Shown: in pieces, positions 23,941 through 31,291 of the stretch | Numbering within the stretch: the stretch's first letter is position 1 | Layout of the letters: every line of letters starts with the position of its first letter | DNA from: CAVYXA01 sp963846775 | Lineage (GTDB): Bacteria > Verrucomicrobiota > Verrucomicrobiia > Chthoniobacterales > UBA10450 | Assembly: GCA_963846775.1 (NCBI GenBank) | Contig: CAWJXB010000006.1 | Coordinates: 682,001-746,000 of the forward strand | Direction: 5' to 3' | Length of the DNA stretch: 64,000 nt | Position numbers and translations under genes: made by a program | Notes under the pieces: model-generated | The model's input: the letters and a program-made list of their open reading frames with translations, nothing else | Database searches by the model: none | Told to the model about the DNA's origin: nothing

Positions 23941-24678
23941 CTACACGGACAGTCCCAGCACATCTTGCATCGAGTAAAGTCCGGCGTGCTTGCCGATGAT
24001 CCATCGCGCCGCGCGTAACGCGCCGTGCGCAAACGTCTCGCGGCTCCCGGCCCGATGAGTTAGCTCAACCCGTTCCCCTGCCCCGGCAAAGATCACGGTA
24101 TGATCTCCTACCACATCGCCCCCGCGCACGGCGTGCACTGCGATTTCCGTTCCCGATCGTTCCCCGACGTTGCCTTCGCGACCATGGCGGACATTGTCGA
24201 TCCTGCGCGTTTCCATCAAGATTTCGGTCAATCGCTTCGCCGTTCCGCTCGGGGCATCCTTCTTCAGCCGGTGATGCATCTCGACAATTTCCAGATCGAA
24301 ATCGTCGCCTAACAATTCGGCTGTCTTGCGCGTCAGCCAGAACAGCGTGTTCACGCCCACGCTAAAATTCGGCGAGTATATCAGTGGGATCGTCTTAGCC
24401 GCCTCGTCGATCTTTCCGCGTTGCTCGGAGGAATGCCCGGTCGTACCAATGACGAGCGGCACGCTCTTTTTCACCGCGGTCGTGCAAATGAACTCGGTGG
24501 CATCAGCGTGAGTGAAATCGATTGCCACATCGACATCTCGCATCTTGTCCCTCAGCTCGTCCCCCAGTTCGCACCGGGCCGTGACCGCCAAATCCGGCTC
24601 CGATTCCACCGCCGCCGAAATCGCGCGCCCCATCTGTCCGTTATGCCCGATCAGCAAGATGCGAACCCTGGATTTCAT
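23941..24678 (-). CDS. dapB: 4-hydroxy-tetrahydrodipicolinate reductase
   Basis: 245 residues from ATG 24678. The open frame up to 24909 has no family match and no start context. The nucleotide-binding motif is IGHNGQMGRAI, followed by IDFTHADATEF, VIGTTGHSSEQ, the catalytic IVEMHHRLKKDAPSGTA, and GDHTVIFAGAGERVELTHRA. It reduces the DapA product to tetrahydrodipicolinate. Slightly shorter than the E. coli enzyme (273). Probably co-transcribed with folK. Confidence 0.92.
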   Translation of the reverse strand: MKSRVRILLIGHNGQMGRAISAAVESEPDLAVTARCELGDELRDKMRDVDVAIDFTHADATEFICTTAVKKSVPLVIGTTGHSSEQRGKIDEAAKTIPLIYSPNFSVGVNTLFWLTRKTAELLGDDFDLEIVEMHHRLKKDAPSGTAKRLTEILMETRRIDNVRHGREGNVGERSGTEIAVHAVRGGDVVGDHTVIFAGAGERVELTHRAGSRETFAHGALRAARWIIGKHAGLYSMQDVLGLSV

Positions 24679-24915
24679 GATGCAATCCTGCGACTTTGGC
24701 CCGGGTTTGCAAAGTGGGAAAATGACGAAGTTTGAATGGCGAATGTCGATGAAATGATGGCGCCGCATTTCCGCATACGCCGCACTCAAAACGACTAACA
24801 AACAGCTGGAAACCGCGCTCGAATTGCAGATGTCAAGCCGAGTCGATAAACAGACCCTAAAGCATTTTAAGAAACGCTGTAGCCACGTGGCATGGGGAAA
24901 ATAGGCCAAGTTTTC

Positions 24916-25017
24916 TGTAGGGGAAGCCGACGGCTTCCCGTGTGGCTTCGTTCGGATCCAAGCGCACCCGGCTTCCGCAGGACGCAGCCACGAGGGAAAC
25001 TGTCAGTTTCCCCTACA
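24916..25017. repeat. Palindrome TGTAGGGGAAGCCGACGG...GTTTCCCCTACA
   Basis: The arms TGTAGGGGAAGCCGACGGC and GAAACTGTCAGTTTCCCCTACA pair over the outer ~12 bases. The centre repeats GCTTCC and GAAGCC stems. It belongs to the TGTAG/CTACA REP class. The surrounding 24700-25080 holds no other feature that I can support. Confidence 0.55.
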
Positions 25018-25086
25018 ACTCAATCGCCAGATCCAGAGAACTCAAAGCTTTCCGCCATTTGCGGCTACGGTTTTTCCTAAAACGCT

Positions 25087-26610
25087 CTAATCCATCCAAC
25101 CCATCGTCATGAGCACGCCGCGAAAATCCGGATCATCCACTGATAGCGGTGGCAGCCATTCGCCGATCAGCTCGCGGTGCCACCACGCTTTCTCGTCCGG
25201 TGGAGCGAATCGGTATCGGTAAAGCCGCGCCCGGATGTAGTGCGGCGGTTTTTCTGGAAATGGATTGTTGGCGATGAGCGAGAGAGTGCCGCGATCGTTA
25301 TGCAGAAGTTTCCAGACGAAGTGGAATGTCCACGGATATTCACGCGGCGAAGCCATGGCCGCGAACCAGATTTGCCAATCGATTCGCGGCTGATAGGGCG
25401 CGACAAACGGCGGCCGCCGGTTCGGATCGCCCGGTTTCGCTTTGAATTCGTATTCCTTCCATTGGGCGCCGGTAATGAAAAGGCTGTCGGTCCCTTCGAA
25501 AATAATTTCGTCGCGCTCCCGACCGACCGTGCCGAATGCGCCGTAACTGTTCACCAGATCGAGCGGGTTGAACGAGTAATTCATCAGTTGCCGGCCGGAA
25601 ACGAGATTTAGCACCACCGGGACACTCAGCCACGCCACCAGGATCGACAAGGCGATGGTGAGTCCGCTCTGAGTCAGCGCAGGGCGCGATTCTTGTGCGG
25701 CCCGCTCGGCCCGCCGCACCACCGCGTTTGGTAAGACGCGGCGCAGGAACGTGTCGTCAAAGCAGGCAAGGAACGGCACGATCGTGAGATAATTCAGGAA
25801 GGAAAGATTGCCGCTGATGATGAGAAACATTTGAAATGTAACGAGCAGGACGCCCGCGACATGTCGCGCCAGCCGCGGGCCGAATGTGAACCATGGCACG
25901 ACCAACTCAACGAAATGATTCCAAGCTGTCTCGAATTTCAGCAACCAATGCGGCGAGAAATCGAGATAGCGGCTGATCGGATTCGGGATCGGCTGCGTTT
26001 CGTAATGGTAATACATACAGGTGAGATCCCGCCAACATGGATCGCCGCGCAGTTTGATCAGGCCGGCCCCGATCATGATGCGGAAGCCGAGCCAACGAAA
26101 AAGCCAGATGACCAGAATCGGGGGGCGTGATTTCGGAAAAGGCCGCGGATCGAGCAGCGGACAGAGAAAGATCGACAAGAAACCGGTTTCGAGCAGTTGG
26201 ATTTCCCAGCCGTAGCCGTACCAAATATTGCCGATGTGGACGATCGACATATACATCATCCACAGGATCGACATGAGGATGGCATTGGCGTATCCCGCGA
26301 GAACAACGAGAGCCAGCCCAAATCCAATCCACGCGAAGATCGATAATGCGTTATCGGAAATCCCCAGCCAGAAAAGTGTCGGCACATGCCAAATCGCAGC
26401 GGAACGCGAACCGTAATAAGCTGGCAAATGCCCGAGAAAATTCGTAGCCGGAGTAAGTCCGTGCTCCCCGATCAATGGCATAAGCTGATTCGCCGCTACC
26501 AGAAACCCGACCGCGTAAACGAATCCGAGCAGCCGTAGAATGATGAAGCGAGTAAGCCAGTAGGAATTGCCGAGGGCAAAGAACTTCGCAAAGGCGTTGT
26601 CGTCGGTCAT
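25087..26610 (-). CDS. Lipase maturation factor family membrane protein
   Basis: 507 residues from ATG 26610. The upstream frame to 26658 consists of CCAACGCTC repeats. About eight hydrophobic segments run from residue 16 to 330 (for example RFIILRLLGFVYAVGFLVAA and ILVIWLFRWLGFRIMIGAGL), followed by a soluble C-terminal domain with the conserved MNYSFNPLDLVNSYGAFGTV and RIDWQIWFAAMASP. These match the LMF1/LMF2-like family, which in animals helps fold lipases in the ER. The bacterial role is unknown. A redox or envelope-enzyme maturation role is speculative. No lipase gene is nearby. Confidence 0.8.
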   Translation of the reverse strand: MTDDNAFAKFFALGNSYWLTRFIILRLLGFVYAVGFLVAANQLMPLIGEHGLTPATNFLGHLPAYYGSRSAAIWHVPTLFWLGISDNALSIFAWIGFGLALVVLAGYANAILMSILWMMYMSIVHIGNIWYGYGWEIQLLETGFLSIFLCPLLDPRPFPKSRPPILVIWLFRWLGFRIMIGAGLIKLRGDPCWRDLTCMYYHYETQPIPNPISRYLDFSPHWLLKFETAWNHFVELVVPWFTFGPRLARHVAGVLLVTFQMFLIISGNLSFLNYLTIVPFLACFDDTFLRRVLPNAVVRRAERAAQESRPALTQSGLTIALSILVAWLSVPVVLNLVSGRQLMNYSFNPLDLVNSYGAFGTVGRERDEIIFEGTDSLFITGAQWKEYEFKAKPGDPNRRPPFVAPYQPRIDWQIWFAAMASPREYPWTFHFVWKLLHNDRGTLSLIANNPFPEKPPHYIRARLYRYRFAPPDEKAWWHRELIGEWLPPLSVDDPDFRGVLMTMGWMD

Positions 26611-26671
26611 GCGCAGCAGAAAACGTCCAACGCTCAACCCGCAACGTCCAACGCTCAATTAATAGAAAAGA

Positions 26672-26975
26672 TGCCAGGGGGAGAATCGAACTCCCGACCA
26701 ACCCCGAAAGCTTTCGGGGCTGCTCTACCGTTGCAGGTAGTAAATTGCGAGTCTTGGATTTTTCTTGCGCTTTAAATCGCGTTCAATCTTCCGAGCTTCA
26801 CCGAGTGTTGCTACGTGTTTCTTGGCAGCGATTTGAAGATTATCTCCCAGTCGCTTCGTGGTGAACGTGTGTCCGCGCAAATGCTGCGCGAAACGAGCAT
26901 CGAGATCGAAAGTGGAACCGATGTAGTGCCGGCCTGAGGAACCTTTAAGAATGTAAATCCAAGGCATGATTGAAG
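26672..26975. repeat. Tandem unit 1: tRNA-Met 3' fragment plus GIY-YIG gene
   Basis: A ~304-base unit repeated at 26976-27280 with only two visible differences near its left end. Read on the minus strand it contains a GIY-YIG gene, then GGTAGAGCA, the hairpin CCCCGAAAGCTTTCGGGG and GGTCGGGAGTTCGATTCTCC ending CCTGGCA. The last part is the variable loop, T-arm and acceptor 3' strand of the neighbouring tRNA-Met, but with the anticodon arm replaced by the palindrome. It cannot be a functional tRNA. Confidence 0.85.
26725..26967 (-). CDS. GIY-YIG nuclease domain protein, copy 1
   Basis: 80 residues from MPWIYIL. A longer frame to 27006 only translates the tRNA fragment. The single-domain GIY-YIG fold shows WIYILK (GIY element, with Trp for Gly), RHYIGST (YIG element), the arginine in ARFAQHLRGH and the metal-binding glutamate in EARKIERDLK. 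Such UPF0213/YhbQ-like proteins are small endonuclease-like proteins of uncertain role. The stop codon lies within the D-arm-like GGTAGAGC of the tRNA fragment. The coding sequence appears identical to copy 2, so the duplication is recent. Confidence 0.8.
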   Translation of the reverse strand: MPWIYILKGSSGRHYIGSTFDLDARFAQHLRGHTFTTKRLGDNLQIAAKKHVATLGEARKIERDLKRKKNPRLAIYYLQR

Positions 26976-27280
26976 TGCCAGGGGGGAGAATTGAACTCCC
27001 GACCAACCCCGAAAGCTTTCGGGGCTGCTCTACCGTTGCAGGTAGTAAATTGCGAGTCTTGGATTTTTCTTGCGCTTTAAATCGCGTTCAATCTTCCGAG
27101 CTTCACCGAGTGTTGCTACGTGTTTCTTGGCAGCGATTTGAAGATTATCTCCCAGTCGCTTCGTGGTGAACGTGTGTCCGCGCAAATGCTGCGCGAAACG
27201 AGCATCGAGATCGAAAGTGGAACCGATGTAGTGCCGGCCTGAGGAACCTTTAAGAATGTAAATCCAAGGCATGATTGAAG
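26976..27280. repeat. Tandem unit 2: tRNA-Met 3' fragment plus GIY-YIG gene
   Basis: Second copy of the unit at 26672-26975, ~305 bases, abutting the intact tRNA-Met at 27281. The tRNA-like end here is AATTGAACTCCCGACCA on the plus strand, matching the intact tRNA exactly through the T-arm, whereas copy 1 differs by one base and lacks one G. Direct abutment means the tRNA 3' end occurs three times in register, at 26672, 26976 and 27281. Confidence 0.85.
27030..27272 (-). CDS. GIY-YIG nuclease domain protein, copy 2
   Basis: 80 residues, the same protein as copy 1 (WIYILK, RHYIGST, EARKIERDLK). It starts nine bases downstream of the tRNA-Met 3' end on the same strand, so it would be transcribed with the tRNA and released by tRNA 3' processing. 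The upstream open frame that reads LVGSSILPPGT is only translated tRNA. Single-domain GIY-YIG genes directly behind tRNA genes recur in several phyla, which suggests a tRNA-linked mobile or homing habit. That last point is an inference. Confidence 0.8.
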   Translation of the reverse strand: MPWIYILKGSSGRHYIGSTFDLDARFAQHLRGHTFTTKRLGDNLQIAAKKHVATLGEARKIERDLKRKKNPRLAIYYLQR

Positions 27281-27352
27281 TGCCAGGGGGGAGAATTGAA
27301 CTCCCGACCAAGGGCTTATGAGTCCCCTGCTCTACCGCTGAGCTACCCTGGC
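27281..27352 (-). tRNA. tRNA-Met (anticodon CAT)
   Basis: Minus strand, 72 nt without CCA. The acceptor stem GCCAGGG/CCCTGGC is perfect, the D-arm is GCTC..GAGC, the anticodon loop is CTCATAA, and the T-arm GGGAG-TTCAATT-CTCCC is perfect with a GGTC variable loop. The anticodon stem GGGGA/GCCCT has one A-G mismatch next to the loop. CAT with the elongator-like layout (no C1-A72 mismatch) indicates elongator tRNA-Met. CCA is not encoded. Two GIY-YIG units follow directly. Confidence 0.9.
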
Positions 27353-27401
27353 GTGAAAGCAAATACTTGGAGATATAGAGCCGAAATTAAACGAGGCCAA
27401 C

Positions 27402-27424
27402 CCCGAAAGTGGTTCGGGTTTCTT
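27402..27424 (+). terminator. Possible hairpin terminator CCCGAA-AGTGG-TTCGGGTTTCTT
   Basis: A 6-bp GC-rich stem with a 5-base loop, followed by TTTCTT on the plus strand. It sits between the leftward tRNA and the rightward thymidine phosphorylase gene, where no obvious rightward upstream transcript exists, so it may instead be a variant of the CCCCGAAAGCTTTCGGGG repeat. Confidence 0.3.
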
Positions 27425-27496
27425 AAAACGCTACTTTAACCTCGGATTTCACCTTCAAGACTGGCACGCATCGCGCTAGTTCAATGGCCACGCTTT

Positions 27497-28744
27497 ATGC
27501 ACGTTCCCACTTTGATTGAGAAGAAGCGCGATGGCGGCGAGCTTTCAGCAGAGGAAATCGAATTTCTGATCGGGGAATTTACCGACGACAAAATCCCCGA
27601 ATACCAGATGAGCGCCTGGGCCATGGCGGTGTTCTTCCGCGGGATGACAGCGGCGGAAACACGCCATCTCACCGACTCCATGATGGATACCGGCCGCGTC
27701 TTGAGATATCCAAAAGATTCGCCGCCGAAGATCGACAAAATTTCCACCGGCGGCGTTGGCGATAAAGTTTCGCTCGTCCTCGCTCCCCTGCTCGCTTGCG
27801 ACGATGTTTGGGTGCCAATGATTTCCGGGCGCGGGCTCGGTATGACCGGCGGCACACTCGACAAACTGGAGAGCATTCCCGGTTTTAACGTGAACCTCGA
27901 TGACAAGCGCGCACTCAAACAGCTTGCAAAAATCGGCCTGTTCATGATCGGCCAGACCGAAGACATTTGCCCAGCGGACAAAAAACTTTACGCGTTGCGC
28001 GACGTCACGGGCACAGTGCCATCGCAGCCGCTCATCGTCGCCAGCATCATGAGCAAGAAGCTCGCGGAAAAACTCGACCGGCTCGTGCTCGACGTGAAAT
28101 TCGGTCGCGGCGCGTTTATGAAAACTCGCGCCGAAGCGGAGGAACTAGCCGCCACGATGAAGAGCGTCGGCGAAGCGATGGGCGTGAAGACCTCACACTT
28201 GCTCAGCCCAATGGACGAACCGTTAGGCCGGAATGTCGGTAATGCGCTCGAAGTCGCCGAATGCGTCGAGATCTTGCAGGGGCGCGGACCGAAGGATCTG
28301 GTGAAATTGGTGGTCGATCTTGCTCTGGCCGTCGTCGGTGACGGTGACCGTCGGGACCAGCGATCCCGGCTGCAACAGCGGCTCAAAGACGGCACCGCCT
28401 GGAAAAAATTTGTCGCCCTTGTTTATGCTCAAGATGGCGACGCCACGACCCTGGAAAAACTGCTCGAAATTCGCCGTGCCCCGATCATCGAGCCGTTCCC
28501 GGCCAAGAAGAGCGGCACCGTTACGAAGATGGACGCCGAAGCGATCGGGCGCGCCTCAGTCCTCCTCGGCGGAGGGCGGCAAAGGGCCGACGACAAGATT
28601 GATTTCGCTGTCGGCTTTTCTGGCATAAAAAAAATCGGCGAACAGGTAGAGGCTGGCGAGCCGTTGCTCACCATCCATGCTCGCAACGAGCAATCGTTGG
28701 TTCCGGTGATGGCGCTTCTGGAAAAAGCAGTCGCGATCGGTTGA
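27497..28744 (+). CDS. deoA: Thymidine/pyrimidine-nucleoside phosphorylase
   Basis: 415 residues, cytosolic. Family marks: N-terminal helical domain ELSAEEIEFLIGEFTDDKIP with MSAWAMAVFFRGM, phosphate-binding STGGVGDKVS, signature ISGRGLGMTGGTLDKLESIPGF, MSKKLAEKLDRLVLDVKFG, and a C-terminal MDAEAIGRASVLLGGGR domain. It splits thymidine or uridine with phosphate to the base and (deoxy)ribose-1-phosphate. The start at ATG 27497 fits the family length (~430). It appears as a single-gene unit. Confidence 0.9.
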   Translation: MHVPTLIEKKRDGGELSAEEIEFLIGEFTDDKIPEYQMSAWAMAVFFRGMTAAETRHLTDSMMDTGRVLRYPKDSPPKIDKISTGGVGDKVSLVLAPLLACDDVWVPMISGRGLGMTGGTLDKLESIPGFNVNLDDKRALKQLAKIGLFMIGQTEDICPADKKLYALRDVTGTVPSQPLIVASIMSKKLAEKLDRLVLDVKFGRGAFMKTRAEAEELAATMKSVGEAMGVKTSHLLSPMDEPLGRNVGNALEVAECVEILQGRGPKDLVKLVVDLALAVVGDGDRRDQRSRLQQRLKDGTAWKKFVALVYAQDGDATTLEKLLEIRRAPIIEPFPAKKSGTVTKMDAEAIGRASVLLGGGRQRADDKIDFAVGFSGIKKIGEQVEAGEPLLTIHARNEQSLVPVMALLEKAVAIG

Positions 28745-29178
28745 AGGTACGCTGGCGTTCGGCCCGCGTCCGGAGATGGCCAGGGCGCGTTCGAGTAACA
28801 ATGCAGCTTTATTCAGCGGCATGTCTGGCTGCACCAGCCCGTGTGCTCCCACCTCCGGGCCCCGTCGGTGGGGTGGTTCCGGCCGACCCCGCACTAGTGT
28901 TGTTAATCGTGATTGATTCGTAAGGACCGTTCGTGTTTGGAAACTTGCAGGCTTCCACAGCCTGCGTCACTTACTTGGCAGCCCGCTGGCAAACGCGGGT
29001 GTGGTTGAGAAGATGCGACTGAAGCCGACCCCCTGCTGTTAAAAAGGCGATTGCGGTCAATCCGCCGGTTTGCGCTCTGATTCTAGAAATTTGAATCCAT
29101 TTCGCAAGATCTTTGCAGGCTACGAGATGATCCCGATTCCGATGGACTCATCGTACGTTAGTTGCTAGACAGAGCTGC
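28745..29178. other. Gene-free stretch upstream of the EPS locus
   Basis: About 430 bases with no credible gene. The only structures are short GC palindromes such as CTCCGGGCCCCGTCGGTGGG and CTTGGCAGCCCGCTGGC. The promoter of the rightward EPS export genes should lie here, but I see no convincing -35/-10 pair. Confidence 0.5.
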
Positions 29179-29187
29179 GTGCGAGGG

Positions 29188-30486
29188 ATGTTTGAAGCAC
29201 GACGGTCGATCTTGGCGGCACTCTGCGGCATTTCACTTCTTTTTGCGCTTTCTACAACCGCCCAAACGTTCCAAACACCGACACTATTAGCGCGGAGCCT
29301 CGACGGGGTCGATCAATCCCTGCATGGGCAAACCCCCGACCAGTCGTTAACCGGCGCTCCCGTTTCGGAAAACTTCCGCCGGCTCCACTACGAGCTGACC
29401 ATTCAGCTGTCCGAAATTTACGATAGCAACATCAGCCTCGCGCCCAACAATCCGGTGGACGATTTTTACACCCGCATTGGGGCAGTCTTAACCCTCGGTT
29501 TCGGCGATACCGTCGTGCGCGAGGAAAATTTCCTTGAAGCATTCTATGAACCCGAGTTCTTGATTTTTGCCGACCATTCAAACTTCAACTCCGTCCAGCA
29601 TTTTTTTTATCTGGCGGTCCAATATCGCTTCAGTCGATTGACACTGGGCCTGGCGCAAAAGATTCAATTGGCTGACACCGGCGATTCACAATTGCCCGGT
29701 TTTAGCGGGACGATTGTCAACGGCGTGAATATCGATACCGGAGGGCGGCAGCGTATCGAGATTTACACGACGCACCTCAGTGCCACATACGAATTGACCG
29801 GGAAAACGTATTTGAGCTCAGCTGGCGATTACGAATTGTACGATTATTCACAAGGCCTAACTAATTCGCACAAGATTTCGGGCGATCTGTTTTTGAATTA
29901 TCGATACAGCCCTAAATTGGTCGCAGGATTGGGGGGCACGGCTGGACGTGATTTGCTCAGTGAACCGGACTCGGACCAAACTTTCGAGCAAGCGAACCTG
30001 CGTGCGACCTATAATCCGACAGGCAAGATCAGCGCCACCGTCTTGACTGGCGTCGAGTTTCGTCAATTCGATAACGGATCCCGCGACTTCGTCTCCCCGA
30101 TCTTCGACTTAAGCGCCTCGTATACGCCATTCGACGGCACGAACATCACCGTTGACGCGAGCCGGGGAGCGCAGAATTCGGCGAGCACGCCGGGGCAGGA
30201 CTATGTCTCAACGCAAATCCAGCTGACGGCGCGCCAGCGCCTGCTTCAGCGTGTCGTGGTCTCACTGATGACTGGATATCAAAACCTGGATTATTTCGCG
30301 GCGAGTCCGCACGCCATGGCCTCGCGAGGGGACGACTATTATTTTGTTGAACCTTCCATAGATATTAGAATTACTAACTACTGGTACGCTGGCGCTTTCT
30401 TTGTTTATCGCGACAACAACAGCAATTTTTCGAATTTCAGCTTCGATGACAAACAGGTAGGCATTCGAAGTGCTTTAAAGTTTTGA
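29188..30486 (+). CDS. Outer-membrane beta-barrel protein of the EPS locus
   Basis: 432 residues from ATG 29188; GTG 29179 is also possible. A signal peptide (LAALCGISLLFALSTTAQ) precedes a low-complexity linker, then amphipathic strands of 8-10 residues with turns fill the protein to the last residues (IGIRSALKF pattern with terminal Phe). Such barrels are regular members of exosortase/EPS gene clusters and are thought to form the outer-membrane polysaccharide channel. Its stop overlaps the leader of the Wza-like gene, three bases before that ATG, so they are co-transcribed. Confidence 0.7.
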   Translation: MFEARRSILAALCGISLLFALSTTAQTFQTPTLLARSLDGVDQSLHGQTPDQSLTGAPVSENFRRLHYELTIQLSEIYDSNISLAPNNPVDDFYTRIGAVLTLGFGDTVVREENFLEAFYEPEFLIFADHSNFNSVQHFFYLAVQYRFSRLTLGLAQKIQLADTGDSQLPGFSGTIVNGVNIDTGGRQRIEIYTTHLSATYELTGKTYLSSAGDYELYDYSQGLTNSHKISGDLFLNYRYSPKLVAGLGGTAGRDLLSEPDSDQTFEQANLRATYNPTGKISATVLTGVEFRQFDNGSRDFVSPIFDLSASYTPFDGTNITVDASRGAQNSASTPGQDYVSTQIQLTARQRLLQRVVVSLMTGYQNLDYFAASPHAMASRGDDYYFVEPSIDIRITNYWYAGAFFVYRDNNSNFSNFSFDDKQVGIRSALKF

Positions 30487-30488
30487 GG

Positions 30489-31214
30489 ATGAAGCACATT
30501 CTTGCGCCACCTTTTTGGCCGGCTTTATGGGCATTCGCCTGCATCACCGTCTTCGCGGAGTCACTGCCAGGTCAGACTGATAGCAGCGGCGGAAACCGCA
30601 CAAGCAGCATTTCCGGCCATGGTTTGTCATCGTTTCCTGCGCCACCACCCGACTCGGCCAGGCCAGGCGATTCTTCTGGCACAAGTATTAATCCGCTCGC
30701 CGTCTCCGCCATCAGCGCCCCGAGCGGTTATCGCCTCGCGACTGACGATCAGATCGCGATTGAAGTTTATGGTGAAGACGAATTGCGTACCGCAGTTCGT
30801 CTGAATGCGGACGGTGCTGTGAGCCTGCCGTTGCTCGGTCCGGTGCATCTGGCTGGGTTAACGCTGAACCAGTCTGCGGCGCGGCTGACCGAGTTGTACA
30901 GCAAAGATTATATCGTGAATCCGAAGGTCAACGTCATGCTGATGAGTTACGCCAAGCGGCGGTTCAGCGTGCTGGGCCAGGTCAATCGACCTGGCAGTTA
31001 CGAAATACCGGAAGGAAGTCCGAGCGGCATCGACATGCTGGAAGCCATCGCCATCGCCGGCGGCTACACGCGCATTGCCGCGCCGGAGCGGATCACCGTC
31101 AAGCGGCGCGACCAAGTTCTGCGGGTGGATGCAAAGCGGCTCGCGCGCGAGAGCGGCAAGGGATTCCGTGTTCAACCGGGCGACAGTATCACCGTGGGTG
31201 AAAGTATTTTTTAG
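30489..31214 (+). CDS. Polysaccharide export lipoprotein-like protein (Wza family)
   Basis: 241 residues from ATG 30489. Signal segment ILAPPFWPALWAFACITVFA, a Ser/Pro-rich linker to ~75, a poly_export domain (YRLATDDQIAIEVYGEDELR through LPLLGPVHLAGLTLNQ) and one SLBB domain (RFSVLGQVNRPGSYEIPEGS to the end). It forms the periplasmic/outer-membrane export conduit for EPS. No lipobox cysteine is visible, unlike E. coli Wza, and only one SLBB copy is present, so it is a short version. Upstream barrel and downstream Wzc-like gene are on the same strand. Confidence 0.85.
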   Translation: MKHILAPPFWPALWAFACITVFAESLPGQTDSSGGNRTSSISGHGLSSFPAPPPDSARPGDSSGTSINPLAVSAISAPSGYRLATDDQIAIEVYGEDELRTAVRLNADGAVSLPLLGPVHLAGLTLNQSAARLTELYSKDYIVNPKVNVMLMSYAKRRFSVLGQVNRPGSYEIPEGSPSGIDMLEAIAIAGGYTRIAAPERITVKRRDQVLRVDAKRLARESGKGFRVQPGDSITVGESIF

Positions 31215-31291
31215 CTATGAACTTCTTTATCCGCACATCTTCCAAATGGCCACCGGGCCGTGTCTAAAGTCGCCTCAGCAAATTCCCCTTT

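Noticed and set aside
26703..27040. The two tRNA-like 3' fragments as functional tRNAs
   Set aside because: They lack the acceptor 5' strand and the anticodon loop is replaced by a perfect palindrome.
27289..27362. N-terminal extension of the GIY-YIG protein through the tRNA (LVGSSILPPGT)
   Set aside because: This is translated tRNA sequence, a frequent annotation artefact; the domain starts at MPWIYIL.
28741..28923. 60-codon frame after thymidine phosphorylase
   Set aside because: Arg/Pro-rich low-quality frame that overlaps the previous stop, with no homology signals.
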